This document shows, piece by piece, positions 30,431-35,981 of a DNA stretch of 35,981 nt. The position numbers and the translations under genes are program-made. The DNA is from a virus. The stretch lies in the IMG/VR virus record IMGVR_UViG_3300044678_001935, positions 1 to 35,981 of that record, one strand, 5' to 3'. How positions within the stretch are numbered: the first letter of the stretch is position 1; the number at the start of each line of letters is the position of its first letter. Below the pieces are notes generated by a model. It was not told where the DNA came from and ran no database searches. It worked only from the letters and a program-made list of their open reading frames with translations.

Positions 30431-30787
30431 ATGGATGAGATCTATAATGATATACAACAGGCTATTGATTATGCTTTTATTGACAAAAAATATTTGTTAG
30501 ATTCCTTCAAATATCTCAAATGTAAAAACGTCAAAAGGCTTCATGCTCAGACGATTTTAAGGTCTGCATTAACAAGAGAATTACAATCCTATGTTATTGA
30601 ATTAAACCGATACGTTAAAGGATCCAAAGATCCAGAAACTGAATATGCTACAGAAGCCTATGGTTTTCTGAGTAAACCAGAAGCCAGAAAGTTAGCTACC
30701 TATTTTGATAACATCGTAGAGGGAATCAAGAAGTATATAAATGACAAAAAAGGAGCACTCAAAAAATCAAAACGACCAACTAAATAA
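30431..30787 (+). CDS. hypothetical protein, cyanophage-type
   Basis: A 118-residue helical, basic protein (YNDIQQAIDYAFIDKK; EARKLATYFDNIVEGIKKYI). It begins one base after the glutaredoxin stop. I cannot name a family. The last 47 bases overlap another open frame. Confidence 0.6.
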   Translation: MDEIYNDIQQAIDYAFIDKKYLLDSFKYLKCKNVKRLHAQTILRSALTRELQSYVIELNRYVKGSKDPETEYATEAYGFLSKPEARKLATYFDNIVEGIKKYINDKKGALKKSKRPTK

Positions 30788-30965
30788 AGTTGACAGGGGC
30801 CTACAATTTATGCTCCATTCAAAATTAAAGGAGGAACACATCTTTAGTTTAATATGGGGAAAGATGGTTACTTTTTTTGATAAGGAATACCATCTTCGTT
30901 TTGAGTTTTACATCAAACCAAAAAGGAGATTAACTAATGATCGCAGCCACAATATTAACGCTTAG
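30741..30965 (+). CDS. hypothetical protein
   Basis: A 74-residue basic protein (LKEEHIFSLIWGKMVTFFDK). It overlaps both neighbours (47 and 29 bases), which lowers confidence; a shorter form from ATG 30810 would remove the first overlap. AGGAGG at 30829-30834 lies inside the frame with no start codon well placed after it. Confidence 0.4.
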   Translation: MTKKEHSKNQNDQLNKVDRGLQFMLHSKLKEEHIFSLIWGKMVTFFDKEYHLRFEFYIKPKRRLTNDRSHNINA

Positions 30966-31182
30966 TGTTCTTGTTTTAGTTTCATTTATGGCCATCGGGG
31001 TTATCGTAGGATACCTAGTCCGACAGTATTTTGAAGAAAATAAGCCAATTTATACCTCACACCCTGAGCTTTGGGACCCAGAAACCGGAAGACTTATTGT
31101 TGATTCTGACATTTTAGCTATAAGAGTTGAAAATGAAAGTGGCCTACCCCTGGGAATGGAGGACGAAGACTCCGAAGAATAA
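30937..31182 (+). CDS. conserved small membrane protein, cyanophage-type
   Basis: An 81-residue protein: an N-terminal membrane helix (ATILTLSVLVLVSFMAIGVI) and an acidic soluble part (SHPELWDPETGRLIVDSDIL). This organisation and the xHPExxDxxG text match a small protein that I recall from many T4-like cyanophages. An AAGGAG ribosome site precedes ATG 30937. The role is unknown. Confidence 0.7.
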   Translation: MIAATILTLSVLVLVSFMAIGVIVGYLVRQYFEENKPIYTSHPELWDPETGRLIVDSDILAIRVENESGLPLGMEDEDSEE

Positions 31183-31204
31183 ACTACACATTGAAGAATA
31201 AGAT

Positions 31205-31741
31205 ATGACAACAAAAACAAAAGAGGTGAAATTATCACCCAATCCATTCATGTTTGAAGTTCTAGATTTAGTTCTGAAGCAGAGAACAAAAGCAAACAAA
31301 ATTAAGGTATTAAGAGAGTACAGAGACGATAGTATTATTGCCGTTTTTCTCTGGAACTATGTTCCAGCTTTAGTGTCAGCTCTTCCACCCGGAGAAGTCC
31401 CGTATGCGGCTCTTAAAGATCTTGAAGTGGGAAATGATACACTTTCAGATACGGTGAAAAAACAGATTGAATCTTCAACAGCAATGGACTCCATGGGTTC
31501 AAACCAAAGAACCAGCATTCGTAGAGAGTTTCAGATTTTTTATAATTTCTTAAAAGGTGGTAATGATAGTCTCTCTAGTGTTAGAAGAGAAACAATTTTT
31601 ATTAACTTAATAGAAGGTCTTCATCCAAGAGAAGCAGAGATTCTTATGTTAACAAAAGATAAGAGACTAACCGATCGTTATAATCTGCCTTTTGATCTGA
31701 TTCGTGAAGCATATCCTGACGTTACCTGGGACAGATCATGA
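31205..31741 (+). CDS. conserved T4-like cyanophage protein (DUF6433-like)
   Basis: A 178-residue protein that I recall as widely conserved in T4-like cyanophages (family name from memory: DUF6433). Conserved-looking segments are NPFMFEVLDLVLKQRTKANK, SALPPGEVPY, SIRREFQIFYNFLKGGNDSL and LIEGLHPREAEILML. No enzymatic motif is seen. Its stop overlaps the next start. Its presence is one of the better arguments for the phage type. Confidence 0.72.
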   Translation: MTTKTKEVKLSPNPFMFEVLDLVLKQRTKANKIKVLREYRDDSIIAVFLWNYVPALVSALPPGEVPYAALKDLEVGNDTLSDTVKKQIESSTAMDSMGSNQRTSIRREFQIFYNFLKGGNDSLSSVRRETIFINLIEGLHPREAEILMLTKDKRLTDRYNLPFDLIREAYPDVTWDRS

Positions 31742-32043
31742 TTTGGAGTGAAGACGAGAAAAAGACATTACCCATACAATATAATTGCGAACTTCTTTTC
31801 CATAACGCAGAAGAAGCACAGATTAAAAGCCTAAGTCTTCCTAGTGATGCTTACATTGTAGAATATACAACGGAAAAAGGAGAACATGTAGACTTATGCC
31901 GGTCCAGTAAGATGTCAAATATATTTGATTTATATTATGATAAGATTGGTAATAACATTCGTAAGATTGACTTTGGTTATGGAAGAGTTAATCCTAAACT
32001 ATGGGGATATTCTGCACCGGAAAAAAAGAGGAGAAAACAATAA
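31738..32043 (+). CDS. conserved hypothetical phage protein
   Basis: A 101-residue protein. It starts MIWSEDEKKTLPIQY, contains FDLYYDKIGNNIRKIDFGYG and ends in a basic tail. It probably belongs to a small-gene block shared by T4-like cyanophages. Overlaps on both sides indicate translational coupling. Confidence 0.62.
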   Translation: MIWSEDEKKTLPIQYNCELLFHNAEEAQIKSLSLPSDAYIVEYTTEKGEHVDLCRSSKMSNIFDLYYDKIGNNIRKIDFGYGRVNPKLWGYSAPEKKRRKQ

Positions 32044-32234
32044 TGCAAGGGTTTGAATCTGCAAAAGTACAAGGAAAAATAAACAGAGACGAACTGAATA
32101 ATATTATCCGTAAGTATAAAAAGGCTAAAAAATACATGAGATCCGGCGTCTTTGCTATTAAGACAATGGACGGAACCGAGGAATATATTTCCTCTCTTAT
32201 GAATGAATCAAATGATCCCTCGCTTGTGAACTAA
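32043..32234 (+). CDS. hypothetical protein, 63 residues
   Basis: MQGFESAKVQGKINRDELNN opens a 63-residue protein with a basic helix (IRKYKKAKKYM) and an acidic end. I chose ATG 32043, which overlaps the previous stop (TAATG); an upstream in-frame ATG lies within the previous gene. Confidence 0.57.
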   Translation: MQGFESAKVQGKINRDELNNIIRKYKKAKKYMRSGVFAIKTMDGTEEYISSLMNESNDPSLVN

Positions 32235-32560
32235 TGGGTAAGCATTATCTACTGAATCTCTATGGTTGCCAATTTCATTCCTTGAATGATTTGAATTTTA
32301 TTACTCAACTATTAAAGGATGCCGCCATCTTATGCGAGGCGACTATTCTTAATGTTGCCACACATCAATTTGATCCATATGGGGTTACGGTAGTTTTAAT
32401 GCTCGCAGAATCACACATAAGCATTCATACATGGCCCGATAAAGGAACCGCCGCATGTGATGTTTATACTTGTTCACAAACAGATCCTAAGATTGGTTGT
32501 GATTTTATTATAGAGAAGTTAAAACCTTCTAATTACGAACTGACTTTCATTCAGAGGTGA
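32234..32560 (+). CDS. speD: S-adenosylmethionine decarboxylase proenzyme, prokaryotic class
   Basis: A 108-residue SpeD. It should self-cleave before Ser60 in ESHISIHTWP to make the pyruvoyl cofactor; His65 and Cys80 stand at the catalytic spacing known for the bacterial enzyme. It supplies decarboxylated SAM for spermidine synthesis. Phage polyamine genes may help DNA packaging or host metabolism; speD is known in several cyanophages. The start overlaps the previous stop. It is the last gene before the next promoter. Confidence 0.92.
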   Translation: MGKHYLLNLYGCQFHSLNDLNFITQLLKDAAILCEATILNVATHQFDPYGVTVVLMLAESHISIHTWPDKGTAACDVYTCSQTDPKIGCDFIIEKLKPSNYELTFIQR

Positions 32561-32573
32561 GTCAGTTCGTAAA

Positions 32574-32616
32574 CTGTCCACACATTACGACAACTCTCGG
32601 CTGTATGTGATATACT
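32574..32616 (+). promoter_or_regulatory. promoter with CTGTCCAC box
   Basis: AAACTGTCCAC ends at 32581, exactly 29 bases before the extended -10 TGTGATATACT (hexamer 32611-32616). The predicted start near 32623 is the first base of a perfect hairpin, AAGCTAA-GAGA-TTAGCTT (32623-32640), which leads into the riboswitch-like RNA. Confidence 0.68.
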
Positions 32617-32644
32617 GGTAGAAAGCTAAGAGATTAGCTTCATC

Positions 32645-32691
32645 CGTTGACTGGAATTCTCCAGTGGAAGTAGTCTTATGACGAAGCAACG
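32645..32691 (+). ncRNA. glutamine riboswitch-like RNA (glnA / Downstream-peptide type)
   Basis: A three-stem junction: CGTTG (32645-32649) with CAACG (32687-32691), then CTGGA-ATTC-TCCAG (32651-32664), then the invariant-looking GGAAGTAG (32666-32673), a short stem TC-TTAT-GA, and CGAAG (32682-32686). GGAAGUAG, CGAAG and AACGC are the marks of the glutamine aptamers of cyanobacteria and marine phages. The closing stem differs from the common CGUUC/GAACG by a compensated pair. A short ORF with a good ribosome site follows, as in the Downstream-peptide class. Confidence 0.8.
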
Positions 32692-32721
32692 CGAAATTCC
32701 ACTTTCAATTAGGAGAAAACC

Positions 32722-32823
32722 ATGAAACCAACTTTCGTTCATATTATCAAAAATAAAATTCGTAAGGAAGCTCTTATTAAAAATAGTCAATACGAAATGG
32801 CCAAGAAATCACAAATTTGTTGA
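32722..32823 (+). CDS. riboswitch-controlled short peptide, 33 residues
   Basis: A basic peptide beginning MKPTFVHIIKNKIRKEALIK, with AGGAG at 32711-32715. It lies 30 bases after the glutamine riboswitch-like RNA, the place of the 'downstream peptide' genes. Those peptides are thought to affect nitrogen metabolism in cyanobacteria; a function here is inference. The frame stops at 32821-32823, but the +1 frame continues in protein-like text to 32905, so the gene may have been longer before a frameshift. Confidence 0.6.
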   Translation: MKPTFVHIIKNKIRKEALIKNSQYEMAKKSQIC

Positions 32824-32905
32824 TTATATTAGTGGTTTATTTTTTGATTTGCATGAGAATTTCTCAATCAGCCCTAAATTAAAGTTTTTGAATCGTTATG
32901 AGTAA
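32813..32905 (+). pseudogene. gene remnant ending in an LRV cap
   Basis: An open stretch without its own start reads KFVDYISGLFFDLHE and ends KFLNRYE-stop. The last seven residues and the junction ATGAGTAA match the end of the LRV genes at 29381 and 32898. It is best explained as the tail of a deleted LRV copy, or of the 33-residue ORF after a one-base shift, joined to an LRV end. Confidence 0.45.
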
Positions 32906-33152
32906 TTATGATCTAGCAGAAAATCACAACACACCACCAGAAACCTTAGAACGGCTGGCTAATGGTGGTAATGCTAATCTTCGTTGGCTTGTTGCATTTA
33001 ATCCCAACACACCACCAGAAGCCTTAGAACGTCTGGCGAATGATGAGGATTCAGAAATTCGTTATGAGGTTGCAAATAATATTAACACACCACAATACAT
33101 CAAAGATTATCTAAAAATCAAGGAGTTTCTGAATCGTTATGAGCAATTATGA
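32898..33152 (+). CDS. LRV-type tandem-repeat protein, two units
   Basis: An 84-residue protein: MSNYDLAE, two 26-residue units (the first diverged: LANGGNANLRW) and the cap PQYIKDYLKIKEFLNRYE. At its end the usual ATGAGTAA junction has become ATGAGCAA, which removes the stop and adds two residues before TGA. It lies immediately upstream of another copy. Confidence 0.76.
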   Translation: MSNYDLAENHNTPPETLERLANGGNANLRWLVAFNPNTPPEALERLANDEDSEIRYEVANNINTPQYIKDYLKIKEFLNRYEQL

Positions 33153-33465
33153 TCTAGCAAGAAATCCCAACACACCACCAGAAACATTAGCGCGGCTAGC
33201 TACTGATAAGGATTATAACGTTCGTCGTGAGGTTGCAAGAAATCCCAACACACCAATAGAAATCTTAGAACGTCTGGCTAATGATGAGCATCTGCATGTT
33301 CGTTGTTGGGTTGCATTGAATCCCAACACATCGACAGAAATCTTAGAACGTCTTGCTAATGATAACGATTTTTGGGTTCGTAGCAGTGTTGAATTAAATC
33401 CCAACACACCACAATACATTAAAACTTATTTCAAAATTAAAAGAATATTACGTTGTTATGAATAA
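33139..33465 (+). CDS. LRV-type tandem-repeat protein, three units
   Basis: A 108-residue protein: MSNYDLAR, three 26-residue units and the cap PQYIKTYFKIKRILRCYE. It overlaps the previous copy by 14 bases and the next gene by eight. The variable residues after LAND differ between all units. An antisense open frame here is an artefact of the repeat. Confidence 0.78.
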   Translation: MSNYDLARNPNTPPETLARLATDKDYNVRREVARNPNTPIEILERLANDEHLHVRCWVALNPNTSTEILERLANDNDFWVRSSVELNPNTPQYIKTYFKIKRILRCYE

Positions 33466-33700
33466 GAAAAAAACATTATTACTTATAGATAGCTTACAGA
33501 ATTTATTAGATGTATTAAGAGAAGAGCTAACAGAAAATGATATTACTCCAGCAGATAATAAGATATCCATAAATGATCTTTTATCACGAGATATTTCTAA
33601 AGAAATAGAATATGCTGAAGAAGGAGTTGATGGCCCGGATATATTATTGAATAGTGAAGAAGAAAGAAAATTTTACGAAAGATTTAACTTAGGAGAGTAA
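33458..33700 (+). CDS. hypothetical acidic protein
   Basis: An 80-residue, very acidic protein (KTLLLIDSLQNLLDVLREEL; KEIEYAEEGVDGPDI). It resembles in charge the DNA-mimic and anti-nuclease proteins of phages, but no family is recognised. The TTAGGAGAG at its end is the ribosome site of thyX. Confidence 0.55.
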   Translation: MNKKKTLLLIDSLQNLLDVLREELTENDITPADNKISINDLLSRDISKEIEYAEEGVDGPDILLNSEEERKFYERFNLGE

Positions 33701-33703
33701 CTT

Positions 33704-34387
33704 ATGAGACCCGATGTAAAACTTATAGCCATAACTCAGGGGGCAGGAGATCTTGTCAATAAAAATGCACAAGAGGTTATTTCTTATGTCGCTAGAGTTA
33801 GTAATCCAAATAATCAGCTAAATTTTGATACAGCTAGCGGACTCATTAGATACTGTATTAAAAATAAACATGTAAGCATTTTTGAACATTCTTATATGAC
33901 GCTGGAGATCAATACAACCAGAGCGATTGCGGCTCAAATTTTGCGCCATAGATCCTTTTGTTATCAAGAATGGTCCCAAAGATATTCTGATGTAAATTCT
34001 TTAACAGAAACGATAGTGGTTCCAGAACTTCGTAGGCAAGACACTAAGAACCGACAAAATTCTATTGACGATCTTGATAAGGAAGTTAAGCAGTCTTTTG
34101 AAGATGAAATTAAAGATTATTTCAAACAAGGACAAGAACTTTATAATTCGCTTCTTGATAATGAAGTCGCAAAGGAATCAGCACGTTTTATTTTGCCGTT
34201 AGCAACACCAACAAGAATTTATATGACGGGCAATGTTCGTTCTTGGATGACATATATCGCTCTTAGAGAGAAAAATGGTACACAGAAAGAGCACCAAGAC
34301 ATTGCAAAAGAATGTAAGCTCATCTTTAAAGAGCAGTTTCCAGATTGTTATGAGGCTTTAGGTGGGGGCGAAGAATGGACTATCTAG
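33704..34387 (+). CDS. thyX: flavin-dependent thymidylate synthase
   Basis: A 227-residue ThyX, which makes dTMP from dUMP using FAD, NADPH and methylene-tetrahydrofolate. The signature RHRx7S is present as RHR (81-83) plus Ser91 in RHRSFCYQEWSQRYSD. RFILPLATPTRIYMTGNVRSW near 170-190 completes the dUMP/FAD site. The length is typical. A good ribosome site (AGGAG) precedes ATG 33704. ThyX is frequent in cyanophages and supports phage DNA synthesis. It overlaps the next gene by 13 bases. Confidence 0.95.
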   Translation: MRPDVKLIAITQGAGDLVNKNAQEVISYVARVSNPNNQLNFDTASGLIRYCIKNKHVSIFEHSYMTLEINTTRAIAAQILRHRSFCYQEWSQRYSDVNSLTETIVVPELRRQDTKNRQNSIDDLDKEVKQSFEDEIKDYFKQGQELYNSLLDNEVAKESARFILPLATPTRIYMTGNVRSWMTYIALREKNGTQKEHQDIAKECKLIFKEQFPDCYEALGGGEEWTI

Positions 34388-35643
34388 ATTACTTACAACA
34401 ATACCGCGAAAAATATCATTTAGATGATATCTTCAATCACAATAATAATGCTGATGTAGAACAAGTAGAGAAGTATATTGGGGAATTATGCGGTGTTTCT
34501 TATGTTTTACTTGAGTTGTTTTGTGGCGCGCGTTCGGAAGAACATTACAAAGGTGGACGGACGTTCCCAAGCAATATTCATAGATTTGTTATGAAAAATA
34601 GTGTATTAGAAAATACTGGTAAAGAACCGAAAAACATTGATTATCTTACCAGAATGCTGGTGACAACTCTAGGTAATCCCGATTCTGAGATTTTAGATTC
34701 TATAGCAAGAGAAAATAATCCAGTAATAAACAAAATTATTTCACGCCACCAAAACACATCAAGCGACACTTTGATGTATCTTGCGTCTTCCAACATTTAT
34801 GCTTCAAGTATTATTTGTCATAGTAATATAACCTCTGATGTTTTATTGGAGATAACAAAAGTCTTATTATCTGATCTAAGTAAAAAAATTTTTTGGGTTC
34901 AATATCCAGAATGTGATGATTGGGACTTTGTTCAGAAACTTCCTTATGTAAGTGGAAAGCCGAGTGGAAGGATATTAGATTTTTTGGAATATATTGTGGG
35001 CTCTTCTAATTTTAATGAGGATACGATGAAGTTGTTTTTATCGGTAGACGATGAAACAATGAAAACGTTAGTGTGGGATCAAATCTTTTATAGTATGGGT
35101 AGAAATCCTTATATTTCACCTCAAATAATGGATATATTGTGTGGGGATCAATTCGTTACTTTAAAGTATAATGGCGTTCTTGAAAATCCTAATGCGCCTA
35201 AACATATTTTAGAAAAGTATTCAACACATAACAAAATGTTTTATCGTGAGCGTGTTGCATATAATACTAACACACTAACAAAAACATTAGAACGTCTGGC
35301 TAACGATAATCATCCTGATGTTCGTTGTGGAGTTGCATGTAATCTCAACACATCACCAGAAACATTAGAACTTCTGGCGAATGATGATAATCGTTGGGTT
35401 CGTCTTAGGGTTGCAAAAAATCCAAACACACCCACAGAAATACTAGATCGTTTAGCTAATGATAAATCTTGGGGAACTTTGGAAGAGGTTGCTCATAACA
35501 GAAATGCTTCAGTAAAAACGTTACAAAATATTATTAATAACTTAGAAACTTTTGAAAGAAAAGGTGATTCTAGTGATTGGCTTATTGGACATCTTAAAGA
35601 TTTTTGTACTCAACGATCTTTATTTTTAACGTCTAACTCGTAA
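34375..35643 (+). CDS. large LRV-domain protein
   Basis: A 422-residue protein. The first 270 residues are helical and contain degenerate repeats (NPDSEILDSIARENNPVI; NPYISPQIMDILCGD). Residues about 300-380 hold three clear LRV units (LERLANDNHPDVRCGVAC and two more), followed by a non-repeat end. It is therefore a longer, older relative of the short LRV genes, without their cap. It starts inside the thyX end. The function is unknown; a protein-binding scaffold is likely from the repeat class. Confidence 0.72.
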   Translation: MDYLDYLQQYREKYHLDDIFNHNNNADVEQVEKYIGELCGVSYVLLELFCGARSEEHYKGGRTFPSNIHRFVMKNSVLENTGKEPKNIDYLTRMLVTTLGNPDSEILDSIARENNPVINKIISRHQNTSSDTLMYLASSNIYASSIICHSNITSDVLLEITKVLLSDLSKKIFWVQYPECDDWDFVQKLPYVSGKPSGRILDFLEYIVGSSNFNEDTMKLFLSVDDETMKTLVWDQIFYSMGRNPYISPQIMDILCGDQFVTLKYNGVLENPNAPKHILEKYSTHNKMFYRERVAYNTNTLTKTLERLANDNHPDVRCGVACNLNTSPETLELLANDDNRWVRLRVAKNPNTPTEILDRLANDKSWGTLEEVAHNRNASVKTLQNIINNLETFERKGDSSDWLIGHLKDFCTQRSLFLTSNS

Positions 35644-35677
35644 TAGATACATTATAATAACAAAGGAGGTAAACAAC

Positions 35678-35926
35678 TTGCCAACATACCCAATTTATAA
35701 TAAGGACACCGGAGAAAGAAGTGAAATCGTTCTTTCTTTAGATGAATGGGATAAATTTAAAGACGAAAATCCCAACATTATTCGGGATTGGTCTGATCCA
35801 TCAACAGCTCCTTCCTCAGTGGAACAAGGAGAATGGAAGGATAAATTAGCCAAATCTCATCCAGGTTGGAATGAAATGCTTGGAAGAATGTCAAAGGTTC
35901 CTGGTTCAAAAGTACAAAAAATCTAA
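35678..35926 (+). CDS. conserved cyanophage-type small protein
   Basis: An 82-residue protein starting at TTG 35678, fixed by the strongest ribosome site in the window (AAAGGAGG, 35663-35669). MPTYPIYNKDTGERSEIVLS, FKDENPNI and GWNEMLGRMSKV resemble a small conserved protein that I recall from T4-like cyanophages (MPTYxFxDTxTG...GWKEVLxK). The rare TTG start with a strong ribosome site suggests controlled, steady expression. Confidence 0.68.
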   Translation: MPTYPIYNKDTGERSEIVLSLDEWDKFKDENPNIIRDWSDPSTAPSSVEQGEWKDKLAKSHPGWNEMLGRMSKVPGSKVQKI

Positions 35927-35930
35927 CCAT

Positions 35931-35981
35931 ATGTCAAGAAAAAGAAAGCCCTCAGGTCAAGTCGGAATTAGTACAACCTTT
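35931..35981 (+). CDS. start of a gene cut by the window edge
   Basis: ATG 35931 opens MSRKRKPSGQVGISTTF and runs to the last base of the window without a stop. It begins four bases after the preceding gene. The basic start is typical of small phage virion or DNA-binding proteins, but no assignment is possible from 17 residues. Confidence 0.5.
   Translation, partial: MSRKRKPSGQVGISTTF

Overview
This window reads as part of a large, lytic, T4-like (myovirus) phage genome, most probably a cyanophage. The sequence is AT-rich and very densely coded, almost entirely on the + strand, with many stop/start overlaps (ATGA, TAATG) and dozens of very small proteins. The marker genes fit a cyanophage: a prokaryotic S-adenosylmethionine decarboxylase (speD), a flavin-dependent thymidylate synthase (thyX), a glutaredoxin, an RNA ligase, a large glycosyltransferase cassette, several small proteins that I recall from T4-like cyanophages, CATAAATA late-promoter-like sites and a glutamine-riboswitch-like RNA. 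The host assignment is inference. I see no rRNA, tRNA, CRISPR array or insertion sequence. No stretch over 300 bases lacks a gene; the longest non-coding gaps are 15906-16113, 26501-26686 and 32561-32721, and all three hold promoter and RNA-structure signals.

Region 1 (1-2561) is a diversity-generating retroelement (DGR). A template repeat at the left edge is followed by a reverse transcriptase, a glycosyltransferase-9-like gene and a C-type-lectin-like target gene whose 3' end is the variable repeat. All 13 differences between the two repeats over 117 aligned bases fall on template adenines. A tail-associated-looking gene and a short minus-strand pair follow.

Region 2 (3.6-18.3 kb) is a long run of small, mostly unrecognised genes, typical of phage early accessory regions. 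Recognisable among them are a DEDDh exonuclease, an RNA ligase with an N-terminal extension, a leucine-rich-repeat-variant (LRV-like) protein and a small basic protein with a T4-like capsid-targeting N-terminus. Region 3 (18.3-26.5 kb) is a compact glycan cassette: GT11 and GT10 fucosyltransferase-like genes, two GT25, four GT2-like, a GT-B-like gene, an FkbM methyltransferase, a second SAM methyltransferase and a DUF4254-like helper. Region 4 (26.5-28.5 kb) holds an RlpA-like protein behind a structured leader RNA, an NlpC/P60-like peptidase and small proteins. Region 5 (28.5 kb to the end) mixes cyanophage-type conserved genes, speD, thyX and glutaredoxin with five more LRV-repeat genes that appear to have spread by tandem duplication.

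Two regulatory layers emerge from reading the intergenic DNA. First, eight promoters carry an AAACTGTCCAC or AAACTGGCACA box ending exactly 29 nt before an extended -10 element (TGNTATNNT); three further promoters are variants. They head most operons in the window and look like a phage-specific promoter class. Several of the predicted transcripts begin with a small hairpin. Second, the promoter at 32574 leads into a glutamine-riboswitch-like RNA followed by a 33-codon ORF, the arrangement of the 'Downstream-peptide' class. The most notable systems are the DGR, this promoter class, the riboswitch and the family of LRV genes with different repeat numbers.
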